A stretch of 64,000 nucleotides of DNA from Prado023 sp963706885 (GTDB lineage: Bacteria > Actinomycetota > Actinomycetes > S36-B12 > CAIYMF01). The stretch's first letter is position 1. Each line of letters opens with the position of its first letter. Under the pieces are notes generated by a model. It saw nothing but the letters and a program-made list of their open reading frames with translations. It was not told the origin of the DNA and made no database searches. A program made the translations under genes and the position numbers. Positions 43,285 through 50,984 of this stretch are shown piece after piece. The stretch lies in contig CAVPNX010000031.1 in NCBI GenBank assembly GCA_963706885.1, positions 62,001-126,000 of the forward strand, in the 5' to 3' direction.

Positions 43285-43406
43285 GCAAGGGGGGGCCGCC
43301 GTTCGTCGACGGACCGGACCACTCGTCGCAGGGCCGTCCCGGTGGCTCCCGCGGGGGATCAGGGTGTGGGCAGACTGGGCGGACGTCGACACCCCGGAGG
43401 GCCGCA

Positions 43407-45305
43407 ATGACCACGTACGCCCAGGCACATGCCCGCAGCATCGCCGACCCGGAGGGCTTCTGGCTCCCGGCCGCGGATGCGATCACGTGGACCGCGCCGC
43501 CGACGTTCGCCCGCGATGACAGCGCCGCTCCGTTGTACCGCTGGTTCCCGGACGCCCGGCTGAACACGTGCTTCAACGCACTCGACCGCCACGTGGAGGC
43601 CGGGCGTGGCGAGCAGCCCGCCTTGATCCATGTCAGCCCGGTCACGGGGACGCAGCGCACGTTCACCTACTCCGAGCTCCTCGACGAGGTGGCGCGCTTC
43701 GCCGGGGTGCTGGCCGGATTGGGCGTCGGTGCGGGGGACCGGGTGGTCCTGTCGATGCCGATGGTCCCCGAGGCGGTCATCGGCATGCTGGCCTGCGCCC
43801 GCCTGGGGGCCGTGCACTCCGTGGTGTTCGGTGGGTTCGCCGCTGAGGAGCTGGCCGTGCGCATCGACGACGCCCGGCCGAAGGTGGTCCTGTCCGCATC
43901 GTGCGGCATCGAGCCGAACCGGGTGGTGGCGTACAAGCCGCTGCTGGACGATGCGCTGGCTCTGGCCACGCACCAGCCCTCGGCGTGCGTGATCCTGCAG
44001 CGCCCGCAGCTCGCCGCCGCGATGGGGGAACGCGACCACGACTGGGCCGAGCTCGCTGCCGGCGCCGAGCCGGTGGGCTGCACGGACGTCGCGTCGACTG
44101 ATCCGCTGTACATCCTCTACACCTCAGGCACGACCGGGCGACCGAAGGGGATCGTCCGTGACAACGGCGGGCATGCCGTCGCGCTGGCATGGTCGATGGC
44201 CAACGTCTACGACATCGGCCCGGGCGACGTCTGGTGGGCCGCGTCCGACGTGGGCTGGGTCGTGGGGCACTCCTACATCGTCTATGCCCCGCTCATCGTC
44301 GGGGCCACGACCGTTCTGTACGAGGGCAAGCCGGTCGGCACGCCGGACCCCGCGGCATTCTGGCGCATCATCGCCGACCATCGGGTGAAGGCCCTGTTCA
44401 CCGCACCCACGGCGATCCGGGCCATCCGCCGCGAGGACCCGCAGGGGGCGTTGATCGCCGACCACGACATCTCCAGCCTGCAGACGCTGTTCCTGGCCGG
44501 CGAGCGTCTGGACCCCGACACCTACCACTGGGCGACGAGGGTCCTCGGCGTCCCGGTGGTGGACAACTGGTGGCAGACCGAGACCGGCTGGCCGATCGCG
44601 GCGAACCCCCGCGGCCTGGAGCCGCTGCCACTCAAGGAGGGCTCGCCGTCGGTGGCCGTCCCCGGCTACGACGTGCGGGTCCTGGATGGCGAGGGCAACG
44701 AGGTCCCCCCGGGCACCGAGGGCAACATCGTGATCCGCCTGCCGCTCCCGCCGGGGACCCTGCCCACGCTGTGGGGGGATGACGAGCGCTACGTGGCGTC
44801 CTACCTGAGCGCCTTCCCGGGCTACTACACCACCGGCGACGGCGGCTACAGGGACTCCGACGGGTACCTGTACGTCCTGGGGCGAACGGACGACGTCATC
44901 AACGTGGCGGGGCATCGCCTGTCCACCGGGGTGATGGAGGCGGTGGTCGCCGCACATCCGGCTGTGGCCGAGTGTGCCGTGATCGGGGTGGCCGACGACC
45001 TCAAGGGCCAGTCCCCGCGTGCGTTCGTCGTCCTCAAGGGCGGGGTGCAGATCGACCCGGACGAGCTCACCCGGCAGATCGTCGCGAGCGTGCGCGAGCA
45101 CGTCGGCCCGGTGGCGGCGTTCAAGGAGGTCGTGGTCGTGCCCGGGCTTCCGAAGACCCGCTCGGGCAAGATCCTGCGGCGCACCATGCGCGGGATCGCC
45201 GACGGACGTCCCGAGCAGGTCCCCTCGACGATCGAGGATGCCAGCGTCCTCGAGGTGCTCACCCCGCTGCTGCGGCGGCACTCCGGACAGGCGGTGCAGC
45301 TGTAG
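43407..45305 (+). CDS. prpE: Propionyl-CoA synthetase-like acyl-CoA ligase
   Basis: The 632-residue adenylate-forming enzyme matches PrpE, which activates propionate to propionyl-CoA. It has the AMP-binding motif YTSGTTGRPKG near residue 237, the NWWQTETGWPI segment, YYTTGDGGYRDSDGYLYVLGRTDDVINVAGHRLSTG (in parts) and the C-terminal acylation Lys in KTRSGKILRRTMR. The ATG follows GGAGGGCC. Related short acids such as acrylate or butyrate cannot be excluded. It converges with the gntR gene with a 47-base overlap. Confidence 0.9.
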   Translation: MTTYAQAHARSIADPEGFWLPAADAITWTAPPTFARDDSAAPLYRWFPDARLNTCFNALDRHVEAGRGEQPALIHVSPVTGTQRTFTYSELLDEVARFAGVLAGLGVGAGDRVVLSMPMVPEAVIGMLACARLGAVHSVVFGGFAAEELAVRIDDARPKVVLSASCGIEPNRVVAYKPLLDDALALATHQPSACVILQRPQLAAAMGERDHDWAELAAGAEPVGCTDVASTDPLYILYTSGTTGRPKGIVRDNGGHAVALAWSMANVYDIGPGDVWWAASDVGWVVGHSYIVYAPLIVGATTVLYEGKPVGTPDPAAFWRIIADHRVKALFTAPTAIRAIRREDPQGALIADHDISSLQTLFLAGERLDPDTYHWATRVLGVPVVDNWWQTETGWPIAANPRGLEPLPLKEGSPSVAVPGYDVRVLDGEGNEVPPGTEGNIVIRLPLPPGTLPTLWGDDERYVASYLSAFPGYYTTGDGGYRDSDGYLYVLGRTDDVINVAGHRLSTGVMEAVVAAHPAVAECAVIGVADDLKGQSPRAFVVLKGGVQIDPDELTRQIVASVREHVGPVAAFKEVVVVPGLPKTRSGKILRRTMRGIADGRPEQVPSTIEDASVLEVLTPLLRRHSGQAVQL

Positions 45306-45945
45306 CGAGTTGGGCACGCAGCGCGCTGATCGCGCCGGCCCTGTGCTCGGCGAGCACGACCACCAGCATGTCGGCGTCGCCCGCCTCGACCGCCGCCAGT
45401 GCGCGGGCGTGCTCGTGGGCGCCCTGTGCGATGTTCTCGGGCAGTGCGAACCACCGGGCGCGGTACACCTCCGAGGCGTCCCACAGGGTGGTCAGGATCC
45501 GATCGGCTCGCGGAGGTGGGACCAGGATCGCCCAGTGGAAGGCGCGATTGGCTCCTGCGATCGCAGCGGGATCACCTGCAGCCTCGGCCGCGGCGAGGTG
45601 CCTGTGCGCCGAGCGCACCCCCTCGAGGTGGGTGGGGTCACCCCGGTCCACGGCTCGGCGGGCGAGGTCGTCCTCGATGAGCGCGCGGAGGTGGTAGATC
45701 TCCTCCAGGTCGTCGAGGTCGAGCTCGGCAACGCGGTAGCCGCGGTGGGCGGCGTAGACCACGTGGCCCTCCGACTCGAGCATCCGCAGGGCCTCCCGGA
45801 CCGGGACGCGGCTGACGCCCAGGGAGTCGGCCAGGTCCTCCTGGCGCAGGGGGCTGCCGGGTGCGAGGTCCCCGCGCAGGATCCGGCCGCGCAGCTCGAC
45901 CAGCACGGCCTCCTGCGCGGTGGGGGGGCGCTGGAAGTCAGCCAT
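45259..45945 (-). CDS. GntR-family regulator, FCD subfamily
   Basis: The 228-residue protein has an N-terminal winged helix (GSPLRQEDLADSLGVSRVPVREALRMLESEGHV) and a C-terminal FCD domain with Asp/His metal-type positions (ALIEDDLARRAV, FHWAILV, EHRAGAI). It is the last gene of an operon with the CoA-transferase and acyl-CoA dehydrogenase genes, overlapping the former by 8 bases. It probably controls this operon through the ATTGGATCCAAT palindrome at 48274. The ligand is likely an acyl-CoA or organic acid, inferred only. Confidence 0.9.
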   Translation of the reverse strand: MADFQRPPTAQEAVLVELRGRILRGDLAPGSPLRQEDLADSLGVSRVPVREALRMLESEGHVVYAAHRGYRVAELDLDDLEEIYHLRALIEDDLARRAVDRGDPTHLEGVRSAHRHLAAAEAAGDPAAIAGANRAFHWAILVPPPRADRILTTLWDASEVYRARWFALPENIAQGAHEHARALAAVEAGDADMLVVVLAEHRAGAISALRAQLATAAPPVRSAAAAAG

Positions 45946-47059
45946 GGTCGGGTCCCGGGTGGGGGCGTGGCGGGGCCGACCGGTAGTCGACGGGTGTGCG
46001 CGACAGGGTGATGGGGTTGGCCACGGTCGGGACGCCTGCAGCCATGACGACCGGGGCGAGCCCGAGCGTCGTCGCGAGGTCCAGCGCAGCGGGGATGTCG
46101 TTCACCGGGCCGGCCGGGACCCCCGCGGCAGTGAGCGCGCTGACCCATGCGGCGGTCGGCCGGGTGACCAGGACCACGCCCAGGCGGGCAGCCAGGGTCT
46201 CGCGATGGGCCACGCGTGCGGGGTTGGTGGCGTAGTCGGGGTCGGTGGCCAGGTCCATGCCCAGGACCTCGCACAGCGAGCGGAACTGGCGGTCGTTGCC
46301 CACGGCGAGCGCCAGCACCCCGTCGGCGGTCGGCAGCGTCTCGTAGGGGGCGATGCTCGGGTGCGCGTTGCCCATGGCCCGCGGCACGGCTCCGGCGCCG
46401 ACCACCGCCTGGGCCTGGTTCACCAGCGCCGAGAGCGTGGAGCTCAACAGGTTCACCGAGACGTGCTGGCCGCGCCCGCTGACGCTGCGCTCGTGCAGGG
46501 CCGCGAGGATCCCCACCGTGGCGTGCAACCCGGTGAGGACGTCGACGAGGGCGACCCCGACCTTCGTGGGCCGCTCGGGCGAGGGCCCCGTGATGCTCAT
46601 CAGTCCGCCCATCGCCTGCACGAGCAGGTCGTAGCCGGGCATCTGGGCGCCCGCGCCGGCCCCGAACCCGGAGATCGAGGCGTAGACCACGCCAGGGTTG
46701 GTCGCAGCGACCTCGTCGTAGCCGAGGCCGAAGCGCGCCATCGTCCCGGGTGCGAGGTTCTCGACGAGCACGTCGGCGGAGGTGGCCAGCGCGAGCGCCT
46801 CGGCGACGTCGGCCGGGTCATCGAGGTCGAGCCACACCGAGGTCTTGTTCCGGTTGACCGACTGGAAGTAGGTGGACGTGCCGTCCGGTGCGTGCGGTGG
46901 TCCCCACGATCGGGTGTCGTCACCGTGGGGTGGGCGCTCCACCTTGGTGACCTGCGCGCCGAGGTCGCCAAGCATCATCGTGGCGTAGGGCCCGGCGAGC
47001 ACGCGGCTGAAGTCGGCGACCCGGATCCCCGCCAGCGGGCCGGTGGGTGCTTCGCTCAT
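45938..47059 (-). CDS. CaiB/BaiF family (class III) CoA-transferase
   Basis: The 373-residue protein starts with the family hallmark PLAGIRVADFSRVLAGPYATMMLGDLGAQVTKVERP. The catalytic Asp region is NRNKTSVWLDLDDPAD ... VLVENLAPGTMARFGLGYDEV. Class III enzymes move CoA between organic acids. Encoded between a glutaryl-CoA-dehydrogenase-like enzyme (4-base overlap) and its GntR regulator, it may activate glutarate or a similar dicarboxylate. That is inferred from context. Confidence 0.9.
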   Translation of the reverse strand: MSEAPTGPLAGIRVADFSRVLAGPYATMMLGDLGAQVTKVERPPHGDDTRSWGPPHAPDGTSTYFQSVNRNKTSVWLDLDDPADVAEALALATSADVLVENLAPGTMARFGLGYDEVAATNPGVVYASISGFGAGAGAQMPGYDLLVQAMGGLMSITGPSPERPTKVGVALVDVLTGLHATVGILAALHERSVSGRGQHVSVNLLSSTLSALVNQAQAVVGAGAVPRAMGNAHPSIAPYETLPTADGVLALAVGNDRQFRSLCEVLGMDLATDPDYATNPARVAHRETLAARLGVVLVTRPTAAWVSALTAAGVPAGPVNDIPAALDLATTLGLAPVVMAAGVPTVANPITLSRTPVDYRSAPPRPHPGPDHG

Positions 47060-48234
47060 CGGTAGGCGGCGATCCCCGTGAGTGCCTGCCCGATGACCAA
47101 GGTGTGGATGTCGTGCGTGCCCTCGTAGGTGTAGACGCTCTCGAGGTTCACCATGTGGCGGATGACCGGGTACTCCAGCGAGATCCCGTTGCCGCCGAGG
47201 ATCGCCCGCGCCTCGCGGGCGACCTCCAGCGCCGCCGACACGTTGTTGAACTTCCCGAGGCTGACCTGCTGCGTGGTGAGGGCCCCGGAATCCTTGAGCC
47301 GCCCCAGGTGCAGCGCGAGCAGGTGGCCGTTTCCCACGGCGACGGCCATCTCGGCGAGCTTGCGCTGGGTGAGCTGGAACCCGGCGATGGGGCGGCCGAA
47401 CTGCTCGCGCGTGCCGGCGTACTCCAGGGCGGTCTCCAGGCAGTCGCGGGCGGCACCGATCGAGCCGAAGACGATGCCGTACCGGGCCTCGGCCAGGCAC
47501 CCCAGCGGGCCGGACAGGCCCCGGGCGCCGGGGAGCATGGCATCGGCCGGGAGCCGCACGTCGTCGAGGACCAGCTCCGAGGTGACCGATGCGCGCAGGC
47601 TCAGCTTGTGCGGGATCGATCGGGCGGTGAAGCCGGGGGAGTCGGTCGGGACGACGAAGCCGCGGATCGTGCCCTCGGCGCGGGCCCACACGATGGCCAC
47701 GTCGGCGACCGAGCCGTTGGTGATCCACATCTTCGTCCCGCTCAGGACCCAGTCGTCGCCGTCGCGCACGGCGGCGGTGCGCATGGAGCCCGGGTCCGAG
47801 CCGGCGTCGGGCTCGGTCAGGCCGAAGCAGCCGATCAGTTCCCCGGCGGCCATCCCGGGCAGCCACTGCTGGCGCTGCTCCTCGGAGCCGTACTCGTGGA
47901 TCGCGAACATCGCCAGCGACCCCTGGACGCTGACCAGCGAGCGGATCCCCGAGTCGGCGGCCTCGAGCTCGAGGCACGCCAGCCCGTACGAGGTGGCGTC
48001 CGTCCCGGCGCACCCGTAGCCCTCCAGGTGCATCCCAAGCACCCCGAGCGAGCCGAGCTCGCGGGCGAGTTCGCGGACCGGCAGGTCGCCCGCCTCGAAC
48101 CAGCCGGCCAGATTCGGACGCAGATGCTCGTCGGCGAACCGGCGCACGGTGTCGCGGATCTCCACCTGCTCGGGGGTCAGCAGCGAGTCGATCGCGTACA
48201 GGTCGGTGGGGGACAGCGGCGGGGTCGTGGTCAT
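47056..48234 (-). CDS. Glutaryl-CoA dehydrogenase-like acyl-CoA dehydrogenase
   Basis: The 392-residue flavoenzyme belongs to the GcdH branch: SGIRSLVSVQGSLAMFAIHEYGSEEQ in the middle region and the catalytic Glu in TYEGTHDIHTLVIGQ. FAD-binding segments CFGLTEPDAGSDPGSM and GTKMWITNG are present. GcdH oxidises and decarboxylates glutaryl-CoA to crotonyl-CoA in lysine/tryptophan degradation. First gene of the operon; the ATG follows GAGGTGA. The neighbouring CoA-transferase supports dicarboxylate use. Confidence 0.9.
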   Translation of the reverse strand: MTTTPPLSPTDLYAIDSLLTPEQVEIRDTVRRFADEHLRPNLAGWFEAGDLPVRELARELGSLGVLGMHLEGYGCAGTDATSYGLACLELEAADSGIRSLVSVQGSLAMFAIHEYGSEEQRQQWLPGMAAGELIGCFGLTEPDAGSDPGSMRTAAVRDGDDWVLSGTKMWITNGSVADVAIVWARAEGTIRGFVVPTDSPGFTARSIPHKLSLRASVTSELVLDDVRLPADAMLPGARGLSGPLGCLAEARYGIVFGSIGAARDCLETALEYAGTREQFGRPIAGFQLTQRKLAEMAVAVGNGHLLALHLGRLKDSGALTTQQVSLGKFNNVSAALEVAREARAILGGNGISLEYPVIRHMVNLESVYTYEGTHDIHTLVIGQALTGIAAYR

Positions 48235-48273
48235 CAGGTCACCTCAGCTTCGACGGTGGCCGCAGCCTAGCAG

Positions 48274-48285
48274 ATTGGATCCAAT
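48274..48285 (-). promoter_or_regulatory. Candidate GntR operator
   Basis: ATTGGATCCAAT is a perfect 12-base palindrome 40 bases upstream of the acyl-CoA dehydrogenase start, just upstream of a TAGGCT hexamer that could be its -10 box. AT-rich palindromes of this kind are typical FCD-type GntR sites. It stands out in very GC-rich DNA. Confidence 0.55.
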
Positions 48286-48345
48286 ATCCAGACGGCGACC
48301 CAGGGGCCCACGCACCCGCCGTCCCCGCCGCCCGCACATCCCCCA

Positions 48346-48425
48346 GGTTTCATCCAACTCTCGGGCGCCCGGCGCGGATTCATCCAAGTCTCGGGACCCC
48401 GATCGGCTGCGTCTTGGATGAAACC
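48346..48425. repeat. Compound inverted repeat, TTCATCCAA type
   Basis: A 20-base unit GG(T/A)TTCATCCAA-N-TCTCGGG occurs directly at 48346-48365 and 48376-48395. Its 5' part is inverted at 48413-48425 (CTTGGATGAAACC). The architecture resembles the elements at 13993, 25523 and 43215, though the sequence differs. It lies in the divergent gap before the thioesterase gene. Confidence 0.6.
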
Positions 48426-48476
48426 GTGATCTTGGCGTTCGAGGTCGAGCTGCGAGGGCACCGGCGTGACGTGCGT

Positions 48477-48577
48477 GGGCGGACGGGCGGGCGGGCGGGC
48501 GGACGGGCGGGCGGGCGGACGGGCGGGCGGGCGGACGGGCGGGCGGGCGGGCGGGCGGGCGGGCGGGCGGGGGCGGG
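48477..48577. repeat. GGGC/GGAC tetranucleotide tandem repeat
   Basis: About 24 four-base units, mostly GGGC with GGAC interspersed, run through this 100-base stretch. In the first part the interruptions give a 12-16-base higher-order period; the last third is pure GGGC. All frames are open but encode only Gly/Arg/Ala repeats. Closely spaced G-tracts could form G-quadruplexes. It is intergenic, 56 bases before the TesB start. Confidence 0.85.
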
Positions 48578-48632
48578 TCCGTTGTCCAGCGTGCCGTCGC
48601 GCCTCGGGCCCTGGACCTGACACGATCTGCAG

Positions 48633-49568
48633 GTGCCCGGCCACCCGATCGACTCCCTGCTCGAGCTGCTCGACCTCGAGCGCCGGCCCGGCGACCTGTT
48701 CGTCGGGATCAGCCATCCGGTCAGCTACACGCGGATCTTCGGTGGCCAGGTTGCTGCGCAGGCCCTGGTGGCGGCGGGGCGCACCGTGGATCCCGAGCGT
48801 TACGTGCACTCCCTGCACGCGTACTTCCTGCGACCCGGCGACCCCACCCAACCGGTCGAGTTCCACGTGGAGCGGATGCGCGACGGGCGCGGGTTCAGCG
48901 TGCGTCGCGTGCTGGCCCACCAGCACGGCAAGGTGACGTTCGCGATGTCCGCGTCGTTCCATGTGCCCGAGGCGACGTCCATCTCGCACACCACCAGGGC
49001 GCGCGAGGTCCCGGACCCCGAGGGGCTCCCGTCGCTGGCGGAGCTGATGGAGCCGCACGTCGACCAGCTGCCCCCGATCCTCGTGGAGATCACCCCGCCG
49101 GTGGACATCCGCCCCGTCCGCGGGCTGGGCAAGCAGCTGGTCGACTGGTGGGGGGATGCCTTCCCCGATCACCCGACCCGGGGTGAGGGCGGCGAGGACT
49201 ATCCGGGTGAGGACGTGGTGTGGTTCCGCTCCGACGGGCCCATGCCCGACGACCCGCTGCTGCACGTGTGCGTCGCGGCGTACTTCTCCGATGCCACGCT
49301 GCTCGACGCCGTCCAGCGCCGGCACGGCTACTACGTCGGCTCCGGTGATCTCGAGGTGGCCAGCCTGGACCACGCGATGTGGTTCCACCGGCCCTACCGT
49401 GCCGACGAGTGGGCGCTCTACGTGACGGCGTCCCCGGCCGCCGAGCGAGGGCTGGGCTTCGCCCGTGGCCGGATGTTCGACCGCAACGGGGACCTGATGA
49501 TCTCGATCACGCAGGAGGGGCTGTTCCGCCGCCCGACTGCTCCGGGAGCGCCGCTGGCACGGTCGTGA
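48633..49568 (+). CDS. tesB: Acyl-CoA thioesterase II
   Basis: The 311-residue protein is a double hot-dog thioesterase of the TesB family. It has FGGQVAAQALVAAGRTV and the HSLHAYFLRPGDPTQPVEFHVERMRDGRGFSVRRV segment (in parts) in the N-terminal fold, and the ASLDHAMWFHRPYRADEWALY sequence with the conserved Asp in the C-terminal fold. It hydrolyses medium- and long-chain acyl-CoA. The GTG at 48633 is 6 bases after CACGAT, so a leaderless mRNA is possible. Its 3' end overlaps the convergent MFS gene by 62 bases. Confidence 0.92.
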   Translation: MPGHPIDSLLELLDLERRPGDLFVGISHPVSYTRIFGGQVAAQALVAAGRTVDPERYVHSLHAYFLRPGDPTQPVEFHVERMRDGRGFSVRRVLAHQHGKVTFAMSASFHVPEATSISHTTRAREVPDPEGLPSLAELMEPHVDQLPPILVEITPPVDIRPVRGLGKQLVDWWGDAFPDHPTRGEGGEDYPGEDVVWFRSDGPMPDDPLLHVCVAAYFSDATLLDAVQRRHGYYVGSGDLEVASLDHAMWFHRPYRADEWALYVTASPAAERGLGFARGRMFDRNGDLMISITQEGLFRRPTAPGAPLARS

Positions 49569-50806
49569 GCGCCTCGGCGCGGTGCGCAGGGCCATCCGGC
49601 CCAGGCTCGCCGGCCTGGACCAGGGACTCCGCCCGGGCCAGGGCAGGGCGGGCAAGCGCTGCGACCACGAGCCCGATGAGGGCTGCCACCGAGCCGACGG
49701 CGAGGCCCCAGGAGGAGCCACCGGCGTCGATCAGGGCACCCGAGAGGGCCACTGCGCCGGCTGAGCCGATCAGGACCCCGGAGATCGCCAGGGCGAGGGC
49801 CTCGGTGAGCCGCGTGCGGGGCAGCGACCGCTCGATGATCTGCATGGCGCCGATCATCACGGCCGAGACCCCGAGGCCGGCGGCGAACATCCCGGCGGCG
49901 TACCAGGCCAGGCCGTCGATGAACGGGATCGCGGCGGTTGCCAGGGCCAGGGTCGCCCGTGCCGATCAGGACCTGGGTGGACAGCGGCCATCCCCCCGGA
50001 CGCGCACCCAGGTACAGGCCGGTCAGCCCGCTGGCCAGGGCGAAGATCCCCAGCAGCCAACCGGTGGCCCACACCGCGTCGGACTCCTGGGCGAAGGCGA
50101 CCGTGGAGACCTCGAGGGCGCCGAAGATCGCCCCCATCAGGACCATGAGCAGCGTCAGGACCTGCAGGATGCCCGAGCGCCACACCGCAGGTCCGTGCAT
50201 CCCGGTGCGGGGTGCCGGCGCCGGCTCGGTGGAGCGCTGGGCGGCCAGGGCCAGTGCGCCCGAACCCGCGAGCAGCAGTCCCGTGCCGATGGCCGACCAC
50301 GGCGCGATCGCGACGGCCAGCGCGGTGGCCAACGGGGGCCCGAGGACGAATGCGACCTCGTCGAGGGTCGACTCGAGTGCGAAGGCCGTGGTGAGCTCGT
50401 CGGGTCCGTCGGCAACCCCTGCCCAGCGGGTGCGCACCATGGCGCCCAGGTTCGGGCCGGACAACCCGGCGAGCACGCCAAGGACCAGCCACAGGCCGAT
50501 CGGCGTGCCGGCCATGACAGCGATCGTGAGGCCGGTCACGGCCAGGATGTGCACCCCGATGAGCGGGGGGATGACCCGGTGCTGGCCGAAGCGGTCGGCC
50601 AGTCGGGCGCCGACAGGTCCACCGATGGCTCCGGCCAGGGTGATGGACGCGGCGACGGCGCCGGCCTGGCCGTAGGAGCCGGTCTCGAGGGCCACCAGCA
50701 TGGTCATCGCCAGGCCCAGCATCGCCATCGGGAAGCGCCCGATGAACCCGGCGACGGTCATGCCCACCGTTCCCGGGTGGCGGAAGATCGCGCGGAAGGC
50801 CTGCAT
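49507..50806 (-). CDS. MFS transporter, with an apparent frameshift
   Basis: The first part (MQAFRAIFRHPGTVGMTVAGFIGRFPMAMLGLAMTM) and the following spans are a typical major-facilitator protein through STQVLIGTG. After that the straight reading becomes Arg/Pro-rich nonsense. In the next frame it continues as ATLALATAAIPFIDGLAWYAAGMFAAGLGVSAV to a normal end at 49507. The span of 1300 bases is one over a multiple of three; the extra base lies near 49961-49968. A corrected protein would have about 432 aa and 12 spans. The ATG at 50806 is 6 bases after TAGACA. Substrate unknown. Confidence 0.85.
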
Positions 50807-50984
50807 CACGTCTGTCTACCCCATCGTGCCGCCGGGCAAACCGGGCGGGGGCATTTGTGCCGATACGGCCGCCGTGGCCCATGATGGAGGCCAACGTGGT
50901 CCCGGCGAGGCGCTGGGCATCCCGGTGCCCAGCGGTGGTGTGAAGCCCCCAGCCGGGCGATGTGGATCGAGGAGAGAGTTGCGC

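Noticed and set aside
48414..48620. Gly/Arg/Ala-repeat protein encoded by the GGGC tandem repeat
   Set aside because: All frames through a tetranucleotide repeat stay open automatically; there is no ribosome binding site or conserved flank.
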